Shown here one piece after another: positions 1 through 7,579 of a DNA stretch of 64,000 bases; within the stretch, counting starts at the first letter, position 1, and every line of letters starts with the position of its first letter. The notes beneath the pieces are model-generated. The model was not told the DNA's origin and did not search any database. It saw nothing but the letters and a program-made list of their open reading frames with translations. Both the position numbers and the translations under genes were made by a program. Origin of the DNA: Nostoc carneum NIES-2107 (GTDB taxonomy: Bacteria; Cyanobacteriota; Cyanobacteriia; Cyanobacteriales; Nostocaceae); the NCBI GenBank assembly GCA_002368155.1, contig AP018180.1:3908719-3972718 (forward strand). Direction: 5' to 3'.

Positions 1-1
1 T

Positions 2-2689
2 AGGGAATCATCTCTGAGCCAAAAATTAGAGTTAGTTTTAGAAATTTTTGTGAAATCAGGCTTAGTGGTTTTGTTAAAAGAAAACCCCTCTGGGCGTTAT
101 CAACTGGTACATGACTATTTAGCCGCCTTTATCCGCCAGCAACAAGAACCGAAGCTGAAAGAGTTAATGGCGGAACTCGAAAATGAAAGGAAGCAAAGAA
201 AGCTAGGTGAAGCCAAGCTAAATAGTTTACTCAAAGTTGGTTTAATTGTTTCCGTTACTGCAGGATTAATCTTCGGTAGTTTGGCGATTATCTCATGGCG
301 ATGGGCATTAGAGGCAGAAGCACAGAAAAAACAAGCGGAAATCAACGAAATTAACTCCCTGGTTAACTCCTCGGCTACTTTTTCCGCCTCTGGTCAAACC
401 AGAGATGCGATTATTGAAGTTTTGAAAGCTGTGAAAAAACTGCAGAAATTAAATCCACCACCAGCCATTACGCAAATGCACGTTGTGGGAAGATTGCGGG
501 AGGCGGTGTATTTACAACCCCAGAATAAATTTCAAGAACTGCAAACTCTCAGCGATCATAATAGTGCGGTCAATAGTGTTGCTTTTAGCCCCGATAGTCA
601 AAAATTAGCTTCTGGAAGTGATGACAGTACCATTAAACTCTGGGATGTCTCCACAGGTAAAGTTATACAAACTATTCCCCATCTACAAGAGGCTACGCCA
701 ACAGCAAGCTATATAGATAGCGGCTATCAAGACTCTGTTACTAGCATCGCTTTTAGTAGTGATGGCAAAAAATTAGCTTCGGGGAGTGAAGACAAGACCA
801 TCAAACTCTGGGATATCTCCACCGGGAAACTACTGCAAACTTTTAATGGTCATAGCAGTTTAATCAAAACCATTGCTTTGAGTAGTGATGGTAAAAAATT
901 GGCTTCTGGGAGTGATGACAAGACCATCAAACTTTGGGATATCTCCACCGGGAAACTGCTACAAACTTTTAGCGGTCATAGCGATGTGGTCAATAGCGTC
1001 GCCTTCAGCAGTGATGGTCAAAAATTAGCTTCTGGGAGTAAGGACAAGACCATCAAACTCTGGGATGTCTCCACCGGGAAAGTACTGCAAACATTTAATG
1101 GTCATAGCAAGTCAGTCAATAGTGTCGCTTTTAGCCCAGATGGTAAACAGTTAGCTTCTGGAAGTAGTGATAATACCATCAAACTCTGGAATTTTAGCAA
1201 CAGCAAAGTATCGCAAACTCTTAGCGGTCATAGCAATCCAGTGAATAGCGTTGCTTTTAGCAGGGATGGTAAGCAGTTGCTTTCTGGGAGTAATGATAAG
1301 ACCATCAAACTTTGGGATGTGACCACAGCTAAACTGCTGCAAACTCTTAGCGGACATCGGGAGGCGGTGAATAGTGTAGCCTTTAGGGGTGATGGTCAAC
1401 AGTTAGTTTCTGGGAGTAACGATCACACCATTAAACTTTGGAATGTGACGATTGGTAAGGTGCAGCAAACTCTTCCTTCTGAAAGTAACGCCAATAGCGG
1501 ACATGAGGCTTGGGTCAATAGTTTCGCCTTTAGCAGTGATGGTAAACGCTTGGTTTCTGGGAGTAATGATTACACCATCAAACTCTGGGATATTACCACT
1601 GGTCAACTGCTACATACTTTTAGCGGTCATCGGGGGGTGGTCAATAGTGTCGCTTTGAGTAGCGATCGCAAAAAGTTAGCTTCTGGAAGTGATGATAAAA
1701 CTATTAAACTCTGGGATATCACCACTGGTCAACTCCTACAAACCTTTCCTTCTGAAACTAACGCTAACAGCGGTCATCGTGATTGGGTCAAAAGCGTCGC
1801 TTTTAGCCCAGATGGTAAACAATTAGCTTCTGGTAGTAAAGATAAAACCATCAAAATCTGGGATGTCAACACTGGTAAACTTCTGCACAATTTTCGTGGT
1901 TTTTTTGTATTCTTGAATAGCGGTCATCGCGACTCAGTTAATAGCGTTACCTTTAGCCCAGATGGAAAACAGTTGGCTTCTGGGAGTAGTGACAACACCA
2001 TTAAAATTTGGGATGTCACCATTGGCAAACTACTACAAACTCTACCAGGAGAACGCTACGCCAACAGTGGTCATCTTGATTGGGTTAATACTGTGGCTTT
2101 TAGTCCTGATGGGAAAAGGTTGGCTTCTGGGAGTAGTGACAACACCATTAAAATTTGGGAACTCTCCACAGGTAGAGTTTTGCAAACCCTTAACGGTCAT
2201 AGCGATTTAGTTAATAGTATTGCCTTTAGCCCAGATGGAAAACAGTTGGTTTCTGGGAGTGATGACAGCACGATCAAACTTTGGGATGTGAAGACTGGGA
2301 AAGTTCTCAAAACCATAACTAGCAATTATGGTAATTGGGTGAGAAGCGTCGCCTTTAGTCCAGATGGAAAACGGTTAGCTTCTGCAAGTACTGACAACAA
2401 AATCACTATTTGGAATTTCAACTTAAATGAGTTGGTGAAAGATGGTTGTGGCTTGATCAATAATTACTTAATTGTGCACCCGGAAACCTTAGCCGAACTC
2501 AACTCCTGTCAAAATCCCTCTCTGTTATTACAAGCAGCCACAGTCTTAATCATGCAAGGTGAGAAGTTAGCGCCAGTAGGCGATACCGATGGTGCGATCG
2601 CAAAATTCCGCCAAGCCCAAAAGTGGAATACTAATTTACAATTTGACCCAGAGGCGAAAGCACAAGATTTAGCCGGGAGAGGAAAGTAA
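2..2689 (+). CDS. STAND-type WD40 repeat protein, 5' end outside the window
   Basis: The frame is open from base 2, so this is the 3' part of a longer gene; the GTG at 50 is only an internal codon. The first residues (RYQLVHDYLAAFIR) match the end of the winged-helix region that follows the NTPase of cyanobacterial STAND ATPases (nSTAND1 type). A charged linker and one membrane-spanning helix follow (bases about 233-301). Then come 14 WD40 repeats, each with a core like SPDGKxLASGSxDxTIKLWD, enough for two seven-bladed propellers, and an approximately 80-residue alpha-helical tail. Some repeats carry short extra loops ending in NANSG or YANSG. The family is thought to work as signal-activated scaffolds or regulated cell-death or defence switches; the actual ligand and effector are not visible because the N-terminus is missing. 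STAND assignment is inferred from the linker; WD40 is certain. Confidence 0.9.
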   Translation, partial: RESSLSQKLELVLEIFVKSGLVVLLKENPSGRYQLVHDYLAAFIRQQQEPKLKELMAELENERKQRKLGEAKLNSLLKVGLIVSVTAGLIFGSLAIISWRWALEAEAQKKQAEINEINSLVNSSATFSASGQTRDAIIEVLKAVKKLQKLNPPPAITQMHVVGRLREAVYLQPQNKFQELQTLSDHNSAVNSVAFSPDSQKLASGSDDSTIKLWDVSTGKVIQTIPHLQEATPTASYIDSGYQDSVTSIAFSSDGKKLASGSEDKTIKLWDISTGKLLQTFNGHSSLIKTIALSSDGKKLASGSDDKTIKLWDISTGKLLQTFSGHSDVVNSVAFSSDGQKLASGSKDKTIKLWDVSTGKVLQTFNGHSKSVNSVAFSPDGKQLASGSSDNTIKLWNFSNSKVSQTLSGHSNPVNSVAFSRDGKQLLSGSNDKTIKLWDVTTAKLLQTLSGHREAVNSVAFRGDGQQLVSGSNDHTIKLWNVTIGKVQQTLPSESNANSGHEAWVNSFAFSSDGKRLVSGSNDYTIKLWDITTGQLLHTFSGHRGVVNSVALSSDRKKLASGSDDKTIKLWDITTGQLLQTFPSETNANSGHRDWVKSVAFSPDGKQLASGSKDKTIKIWDVNTGKLLHNFRGFFVFLNSGHRDSVNSVTFSPDGKQLASGSSDNTIKIWDVTIGKLLQTLPGERYANSGHLDWVNTVAFSPDGKRLASGSSDNTIKIWELSTGRVLQTLNGHSDLVNSIAFSPDGKQLVSGSDDSTIKLWDVKTGKVLKTITSNYGNWVRSVAFSPDGKRLASASTDNKITIWNFNLNELVKDGCGLINNYLIVHPETLAELNSCQNPSLLLQAATVLIMQGEKLAPVGDTDGAIAKFRQAQKWNTNLQFDPEAKAQDLAGRGK

Positions 2690-2698
2690 TGCGGTTCG

Positions 2699-2720
2699 GT
2701 GACTGTTGACTGTTGACTGT
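2699..2720. repeat. short heptamer repeat (ACTGTTG type)
   Basis: Three tandem copies of GACTGTT directly after the WD40 gene. Heptanucleotide repeats of this sort (STRR) are typical of heterocystous cyanobacteria. No function can be assigned. Confidence 0.6.
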
Positions 2721-2855
2721 CCTGGTGAATGTTAGGATGTTGAAGTAGGTGCTTGACCAAAGAAGAACAGGATACAAGCCCATAAATATTTATGGGAATT
2801 GTAATTGTGAAGTTTGAATTTTGAATTCCCCGCAGAGGTTGACTTCTTTTTATCG

Positions 2856-3320
2856 ATGAATAAACCATTGGATGAAGCGCTTTCGGTTGAAATTTCTCAA
2901 CGGATTAAAAGCAAGGCTAAAAAAACCTTTGATAATGCTTATAAAGCAGCACTGGCGACTGATCAAGCCCAGTATGTCCAGGGATTTTTAGTGTTCCCTG
3001 GTAAGCCATATCAACCTATTGAACATGCTTGGATTGAATTAGCAGAGTCTATTGTCGATCCCAATCTACCGTTTTTGAAAAAAGATTCGCAGCAGCTTTA
3101 CTATTTTCCAGCCGCAAGTTTTAATGTCACTGAACTCAAAGAAATTATCGAAGAATCAAAAGAAGATTATCCCGAAGATGACCCACTACCCATCTATGGT
3201 GATGCGCCTTATGAGTATTATGGTGATGTGATGTTGGGTGGTAAAAATTACTTGGATGCATATCAAGCCGCAGAAGCTAAATCCAAAGAAATTAATCAAC
3301 CAAACTTTGAAAATAATTGA
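2856..3320 (+). CDS. hypothetical protein, acidic and Tyr-rich (154 aa)
   Basis: Not recognised. I chose the ATG at 2856; the same frame reaches back to a TTG at 2814, but those 14 codons derive from an AT-rich filler motif (TTTGAATTTTGAATT) that also occurs upstream of other genes here. The protein has no signal peptide or membrane segment. It has a Lys/Ala-rich N-terminal helix, a central part with PGKPYQPIEHAWIEL that resembles short cytosolic proteins encoded near STAND/WD40 genes, and an acidic C-terminal half with DDPLPIYGDAPYEYYGD. It is 166 bases downstream of the WD40 gene on the same strand and may or may not be co-transcribed. Confidence 0.7.
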   Translation: MNKPLDEALSVEISQRIKSKAKKTFDNAYKAALATDQAQYVQGFLVFPGKPYQPIEHAWIELAESIVDPNLPFLKKDSQQLYYFPAASFNVTELKEIIEESKEDYPEDDPLPIYGDAPYEYYGDVMLGGKNYLDAYQAAEAKSKEINQPNFENN

Positions 3321-3341
3321 ACGAACAAGTCAAAAGTCACA

Positions 3342-3364
3342 GAGACGCGATTAATCGTGTCTGT
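3342..3364. repeat. dispersed GACGCGAT palindrome, copy 1
   Basis: GAGACGCGATTAATCGTGTC folds into an imperfect hairpin. Three other copies lie at 47121, 49904 (perfect 24-bp palindrome) and 53420. All are intergenic. Confidence 0.75.
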
Positions 3365-3382
3365 ACAAAAGTCAAAAGTAAG

Positions 3383-3399
3383 AATACAGTTCAGTTAAG
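3383..3399. repeat. outer inverted repeat, left arm
   Basis: AATACAGTTCAGTTAAG here is matched by its exact reverse complement at 6449-6465. The pair brackets the IS1634-like element at a distance on both sides, so the two arms look like the ends of an older element into which the younger one was inserted. A related TTCAGTTAA also flanks the hairpin at 46195. Confidence 0.6.
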
Positions 3400-3418
3400 C
3401 TCATTAGGGATTGATTTG

Positions 3419-3534
3419 TCACTTATTAAAGAAGCCAGAAGAATTAGGGGATTCTCCCCCAAACCCCCGATTGGGTGACGGTTGCGTCCCCCAAACCCCC
3501 TCCAAAATTATTGTTCGGTTTTTTTGTTGAGTAA
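3419..3534 (+). repeat. dispersed 115-bp intergenic repeat, copy A
   Basis: Bases 3419-3534 are nearly identical, in reverse orientation, to 46823-46935, with about three base changes and one difference in a T-run. It contains CCCCCAAACCCCC and GTGACGGTTGCGTCCCCCAA. No coding capacity is evident. The second copy sits exactly between two MITE-like repeats. Confidence 0.85.
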
Positions 3535-3553
3535 CTAGTTTTTTGGTTTTATT

Positions 3554-3566
3554 AGGACTTATGCAA
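3554..3566. repeat. AGGACTTATGCAA, left arm of a second inverted pair
   Basis: AGGACTTATGCAA is matched (12 of 13) by the reverse complement of 6416-6428 (TTGCGTAAGTCCT). Like the 3383/6449 pair, it brackets the transposon, in the correct nested order. This could be a remnant of older insertion-sequence ends. Confidence 0.4.
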
Positions 3567-3601
3567 GTGTCACATTTTTTTCGTTGAGGCTGTCAAGAGG
3601 A

Positions 3602-3642
3602 GCCAGTCACGTGCGGAGGTTCCCTCCGTTGAGTGAACTGGC
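3602..3642. repeat. strong intergenic hairpin (GCCAGTCAC...GTGAACTGGC)
   Basis: Outer arms GCCAGTCAC and GTGAACTGGC and inner arms CGGAGG/CCTCCG with a TTC loop form a bipartite stem. Hairpins of this design are common intergenic repeats in Nostoc-type genomes. There is no T-tract, so it is not an obvious terminator. Confidence 0.6.
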
Positions 3643-3747
3643 ATTCAAAAATCAAAAGTCCAAAAAACCTGAATTTTTGACCCTTGACCCTTGACTATTG
3701 ATGTTAAAGGAAACAATACGATTTTGGATATCCTAAAAGCATCACCG

Positions 3748-3883
3748 TGTAATACATGGAAAAAGGAAAAAAGCCCTTTCCATGTATTACATGGAAGCTA
3801 TGGCTCATTAACATCTCATCTGTAATACTGAATATTACACTTTAAACTTCACTAATTTGGGGTTAAACTTACGATGTAATACA
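3748..3883. promoter_or_regulatory. left array of palindromic TGTAATACA sites
   Basis: TGTAATACA or TGTATTACA occurs at 3748-3756, 3783-3791 and 3875-3883, with one-base variants at 3821-3829 and a partial copy at 3831-3839. The best copies extend to CCATGTATTACATGG, a 15-bp palindrome around a central A/T. The last site lies just before the start of the small DNA-binding gene, which suggests autoregulation. This is an inference; no binding data are available. Confidence 0.6.
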
Positions 3884-3886
3884 CGG

Positions 3887-4282
3887 ATGAGGCGAATGTT
3901 AAAGCGGGATATTCAAGGGAAGTTCGCCCTCAAAGACGATGATTATCGTCAAGCGCGCTCTTTAAGATTAACGGATGAAACCTGGAAGGCTTTGGGGATC
4001 GCTGCCGAATGCTTGGGTATGACTAGAGCTGATTACGTTGAACAGGTGATTAGAAGGAATGCTCATCCAAGTATTACACGGGAAAAAAAGTTGGCACATA
4101 AAGCCAAAACTAGTGTTGTTGAAGTTGCGACCATGCCTCTAAAGGTGGCAACACTCGAAAGTTTACGTAACCAAGTAATATTGGAGTTGAAGTTAGGTAA
4201 GCAATCACCGGGCTACAAAGCAGCACTCAAAGCCCTCAATCATTTTATTGTGGTACTAAATAGCGAGTATACACAACAGTAG
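3887..4282 (+). CDS. ribbon-helix-helix-like DNA-binding protein carried by the transposon (131 aa)
   Basis: The region RSLRLTDETWKALGIAAECL (about residues 22-41), followed by GMTRADYVEQVIRRN, has the strand-helix-helix pattern of ribbon-helix-helix (MetJ/Arc/CopG-type) proteins, in which the short beta strand reads palindromic DNA. The C-terminal half is basic and helical, of unknown role. I chose ATG 3887; ATG 3896 is an alternative, and a TTG at 3857 would read through the palindrome. No good Shine-Dalgarno sequence is visible. It stops 36 bases before the transposase GTG, so the two probably form one transcript. It likely binds the TGTAATACA palindromes in both ends, acting as repressor or as a transposition accessory factor. 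Family assignment is by pattern only. Confidence 0.65.
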   Translation: MRRMLKRDIQGKFALKDDDYRQARSLRLTDETWKALGIAAECLGMTRADYVEQVIRRNAHPSITREKKLAHKAKTSVVEVATMPLKVATLESLRNQVILELKLGKQSPGYKAALKALNHFIVVLNSEYTQQ

Positions 4283-4318
4283 GAATTCGCTGTTTTGTAT
4301 CAGTAAGCGGGGAAAACA

Positions 4319-6025
4319 GTGGACATAAGTTCTGAGCGGATTGACGATATTCCCGTCATCGTGGAATGGCTTGTTCAGATGGGGATAGCTAAATGTATTG
4401 ACCAAAAACTCAAAAAACCACACGGAAACCACAAAGGCATGAGTTATGGTCAATTGAGTGTATTGTTACTGACATACATAATTACTCAATCAGACCATCG
4501 GTTGTGTGCAGTGGAATCATGGGTAAAGGCACATCGAAGGATTTTAGAGTTAAGTACAGGGTGGTCGATAGGAGAAAAAGATACCAGTGATGACAGATTG
4601 GCAAGGGTAGTCGAAGAGTTAGGTAAGCAAACACAAGCAACGCAGGAAATAGAGGTCAAGTTAGGACAAAATCTGATTCGCGCCTACGAATTGCCCACAC
4701 AAGTGGCACGAACCGATACGACTAGTTTTAGCGTGAATCATCAACAGGGAGATTCTCCAGAAGAAAATATATTACGTTATGGCTATTCCAAGGACAAACG
4801 CCCAGATTTGTTGCAATACCGTCAATTATTGGCAACCCTTGACCCAATGGGAATGCCATTAGTCAGCACAACCCTTGAAGGTAATGGAGCTGACGACCCA
4901 TTATATTTCCCCACTTGGCAAAAAATAGCACAAGTGATTGGACATAAAAAGTTTGTCTTCATCGCTGATTGTAAAGCTGGGTCGATTGCAACTCGCGCTC
5001 AAATCGCCGCTTCTAGGGGTATTTACTGCGTTCCTGTAGCCATGAGTGGGCAACACCCTCAATATCTTCAGCAATGGGTTCTCAACCCACCAGCGGAAAT
5101 TGTGCCCATTCGTTTACCACGACAAGATGAAGAAGAACCTGCGGTGGGAAAAGGTTTTGAAGTGGAGTTAGGTAAGTTTTGGTTCAACAAACAAACCAAC
5201 AAATGGGTGCGTTGGCTAGAACGCTACTTAGTAGTTTACTCCCAAAGCCTTGCCGCATCAATGATACGTGGACAACAGCAACGCATCTTGACTGCTGAAA
5301 CCGCTCTCCAAAGTTTAGCTAACAAGCCAGGCTCAGATCGGGAGCTACTCACCCATAAAGTAGAAAACATTCTCCAGCGCTATCGTGTCAAAAATTTTTT
5401 CTCAACCATGATTACAGAACAGATCACTAAAAAAACTCGTCATCTCGGACGGGGACGACCATCAAAAAACTCGACCACAGAGGAATTGACAGATATTTGT
5501 CTTCAACTTCATATCCAGAAGATAGATACTGCAATTCAGGAGGCAGAAACTTTGGCAGGGTGGCGATTGTATGTTACTAATGCCGATAGTAGCCAGATGA
5601 GTTTACCACTTGCTGTGATGTATTATCGGGATGAATGGCTTTTAGAGCGAGGTTTTCACCGTTTTAAAAGGGGTTCTTTGCCAGCCCTACCCATTTACTT
5701 TCAAAATACTGACCGAATCACTGGCTTAATGTTCCTGTTGAACATAGCTTTGCGTGTATTTACTCTAATGGAGTTTGTAGTACGGCTGGCTCTTGAGCAA
5801 ACCCAACAATCTTTGGCAGGTCTTTATGACGGTAATCCAAAGCGAAAAACTGCTCGCCCATCTGCTGAACAAATGCTCAAGGCTTTTTGTAATTTAACTC
5901 TTTATTTTTTACCTGATTCTACCATCTTCATCACACCAATTAACGCGCTTCAAAAACAAATTCTTTCTTTAATGAAAATGCCTGAATCCCTTTATCAGAT
6001 AGATTCAGTGGTGCGCTCGACATAA
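4319..6025 (+). CDS. IS1634-family transposase with DUF4277-type N-terminus (568 aa)
   Basis: The N-terminus (IPVIVEWLVQMGIAKCIDQ...GMSYGQLSVLLLTYI) is the DUF4277 region typical of IS1634-group (IS4-like DDE) transposases. The catalytic-type segments include VARTDTTSFSVNH (first Asp), FIADCKAGS (second Asp) and a C-terminal region YYRDEWLLERGFHRFKRG with the Glu of a Y-2-R-x-x-x-E-type signature. GTG 4319 is preceded by GGGGAAAACA. The length is normal for the family and there is no internal stop, so the gene is probably intact. It catalyses cut-and-paste movement of the element through the 58-bp ends. Confidence 0.9.
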   Translation: MDISSERIDDIPVIVEWLVQMGIAKCIDQKLKKPHGNHKGMSYGQLSVLLLTYIITQSDHRLCAVESWVKAHRRILELSTGWSIGEKDTSDDRLARVVEELGKQTQATQEIEVKLGQNLIRAYELPTQVARTDTTSFSVNHQQGDSPEENILRYGYSKDKRPDLLQYRQLLATLDPMGMPLVSTTLEGNGADDPLYFPTWQKIAQVIGHKKFVFIADCKAGSIATRAQIAASRGIYCVPVAMSGQHPQYLQQWVLNPPAEIVPIRLPRQDEEEPAVGKGFEVELGKFWFNKQTNKWVRWLERYLVVYSQSLAASMIRGQQQRILTAETALQSLANKPGSDRELLTHKVENILQRYRVKNFFSTMITEQITKKTRHLGRGRPSKNSTTEELTDICLQLHIQKIDTAIQEAETLAGWRLYVTNADSSQMSLPLAVMYYRDEWLLERGFHRFKRGSLPALPIYFQNTDRITGLMFLLNIALRVFTLMEFVVRLALEQTQQSLAGLYDGNPKRKTARPSAEQMLKAFCNLTLYFLPDSTIFITPINALQKQILSLMKMPESLYQIDSVVRST

Positions 6026-6150
6026 TTCATCTTACTCAATTACCTGTACCACTCCTGAAGGAGGATACACACAATTGAAGTCCCATTTCAATATTAGCAA
6101 TTTCCGTGTAAGACACCGTAAATTGAACTTTGAATATTGCTACTCTTCCA

Positions 6151-6288
6151 TGTATTACACTGAAGAGCTTAACTTCCGGTAACAGTCTCTCAATATATTT
6201 CTTTCATCCCTGTAATACACGCAAAGTCGCAATTTCTTTTACCATGTAATACATGGTAAAGCTCGTTCTCCTTTTCCCAAGTATTACA
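6151..6288. promoter_or_regulatory. right array of palindromic TGTAATACA sites
   Basis: Copies lie at 6151-6159, 6211-6219, 6245-6253 (best: CCATGTAATACATGG) and 6280-6288 (one base off), with a weaker TGTAAGACA at 6107-6115. Together with the left array this puts almost all copies in the element's two ends; one further copy (4070-4078) is inside the small gene. Confidence 0.6.
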
Positions 6289-6415
6289 CGGTGATGGTTT
6301 TAGGAGATCCAAAATCGTATTGTTTCCTTTAACAGTAAGGCGTTAATTCCTCTCACACTTCAAAAATAAGCGAACGTACAGTATTGACTCTTAAACCAAA
6401 AGATTGGTGTACCAG

Positions 6416-6428
6416 TTGCGTAAGTCCT
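6416..6428. repeat. TTGCGTAAGTCCT, right arm of second inverted pair
   Basis: Partner of 3554-3566 (12 of 13 matching), outside the IS1634-like element. Confidence 0.4.
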
Positions 6429-6448
6429 GTTTATGATCAATTAATTTT

Positions 6449-6465
6449 CTTAACTGAACTGTATT
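6449..6465. repeat. outer inverted repeat, right arm
   Basis: Exact reverse complement of 3383-3399 (17 of 17). It lies just beyond the stop codon of the minus-strand gene at 6470. Confidence 0.6.
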
Positions 6466-6469
6466 TTCT

Positions 6470-6868
6470 TTAATAGGATTTACCATCGCTACCAAAATAT
6501 TCTCGGTAGGCGCAAATTTTGTCGCCACGCACATCAAAAGAAACTGCTATGCGATTTTTATAAGGTTCTCCAAATAATAGCCCTTCATCTCGAAATTCAA
6601 ACACCACAGTTGTTTCATTACTGGTAACTCGGTCTAGTGAAGTTAGGGTGATACCAGGATGAAAAGACGCACTCACATATTCAAAAAACTCTTTAGCGCG
6701 TTCTTTTCCCTCATTCAAACCGTGGAATTTACCAACTGGAAACCAAAAGGTGAAATCTTCTGTAAGCATATCCAGAAATTCTTGCCATTCACCTGTGGCT
6801 AAAGCGTGGGTAAATTTCTCAAATGCTTGTTGAGCTATTTTTAAAGTATTTTCTGCATTTTGTGTCAT
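6470..6868 (-). CDS. SnoaL/NTF2-like fold protein (132 aa)
   Basis: The protein has the size and layout of NTF2-like (SnoaL, ketosteroid isomerase-like) alpha+beta barrel proteins: helical N-terminus AQQAFEKFTHALATGEWQEF, then LDMLTEDFTFWFPVG, VVFEFRDEGLLFG and a final strand pair KICAYREYFG. Such proteins bind small hydrophobic ligands or act as isomerases, cyclases or hydrolases; the substrate cannot be read from sequence. It is a single gene, transcribed away from the Rieske gene at 7045, with about 180 bases of shared upstream region. The end of the gene is next to the outer inverted repeat at 6449. Confidence 0.8.
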   Translation of the reverse strand: MTQNAENTLKIAQQAFEKFTHALATGEWQEFLDMLTEDFTFWFPVGKFHGLNEGKERAKEFFEYVSASFHPGITLTSLDRVTSNETTVVFEFRDEGLLFGEPYKNRIAVSFDVRGDKICAYREYFGSDGKSY

Positions 6869-7044
6869 TTTTTCTGCAACTAGATATAAACTAAATTTAA
6901 TTATCTAAATGTGTAATTTGTCTACGTTCCAGAATCATCCTGATATTTTAAGATAAAACACGATAATCAGCTTTTAAAGTAATACCAGCAAACGGATAAG
7001 GATTTTTTATCTTATCTTCCCAGCTACAAACCGAGGAAAAGTAT

Positions 7045-7571
7045 ATGACAATCACTCCTAATCAACAAGAGACGGAACATGGAATTGTTAGCTTACCAAT
7101 ATCGGAAACTAGCCAAGAATTTAACTGGAGAAACTGTTGGTATCCCGTTACCTTCATAAAAGATTTACCAATAAACCGTCCTTATAGCTTTTCACTTTAT
7201 GATGAATCGTTGGTATTATTCAAAAACCAAGATGGAAAATTGGGTTGTTTAACAGATATTTGTCCTCACCGAGCGGCTAAGCTTTCTGATGGGCAAATGA
7301 TTGATGGTAAAATTGAGTGCCTATACCACGGTTGGCAATTTGGTACTGATGGTCAATGTCTGCATATTCCTCAATTACCAAATGATGCCAAAATTCCTAC
7401 TAATGCTTGTGTTAAATCTTTTTCTGTTGTAGAACGCCAAGGTATTGTTTGGATGTGGGCTGGTGAAGCAGAAACTGCCAATGAGGAAATAATTCCTCTA
7501 GTTCCAGAGTTAAATAATCCGGATGTAGTCTGTAAAGATTATATACGTGATTTACCCTATGACCAGACATA
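7045..7571 (+). pseudogene. PaO/Lls1-like Rieske oxygenase, fragment 1 of 3 (N-terminal)
   Basis: This fragment has the complete Rieske 2Fe-2S motif: C73-P-H75 and C92-L-Y-H95 with 16 residues between. The gene is cut at 7571 by an IS630-type element, at 9328 by an IS1182-type element, and ends at 11378. Removing each element with one copy of its target duplication joins 7045-7571, 8736-9328 and 11140-11378 into 1359 bases, exactly 453 codons with no stop, i.e. a 452-residue protein. Across the joins the reading is DQTYFIENVIDPAHV and LLLDRYSQHTLICHDC. The family (pheophorbide a oxygenase, Lls1, Tic55, chlorophyllide a oxygenase-like) comprises Rieske non-haem iron oxygenases. Here the protein is not made intact unless the elements leave. 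The ATG at 7045 follows GAGGAAAAGTAT. Confidence 0.92.
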
Positions 7572-7579
7572 TAGGACTC

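Larger units (their letters stand above)
3702..6334 (+). mobile_element. IS1634-like transposon with accessory gene and 58-bp inverted ends
   Basis: The ends 3702-3759 and 6277-6334 are inverted repeats, starting TGTTAAAGGAAACAATACG, with three mismatches in 58 bp. The element is 2633 bp and carries two genes in the same direction: a small DNA-binding protein (3887-4282) and the transposase (4319-6025). Its two terminal regions (about 180 and 190 bp) are crowded with near-palindromic TGTAATACA/TGTATTACA sites. The immediate flanks (TTGA on the left, GTAAG on the right) show no target duplication that I can recognise. Simple IS1634 elements normally carry only a transposase, so the second gene and the site array make this element unusual. 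Confidence 0.85.

Noticed and set aside
1452-2210. Small open frames inside the WD40 gene
   Set aside because: They arise from the periodic repeat sequence read in another phase.
3698-6339. Target-site duplication for the IS1634-like element
   Set aside because: Left flank TTGA and right flank GTAAG do not match; no duplication can be claimed.
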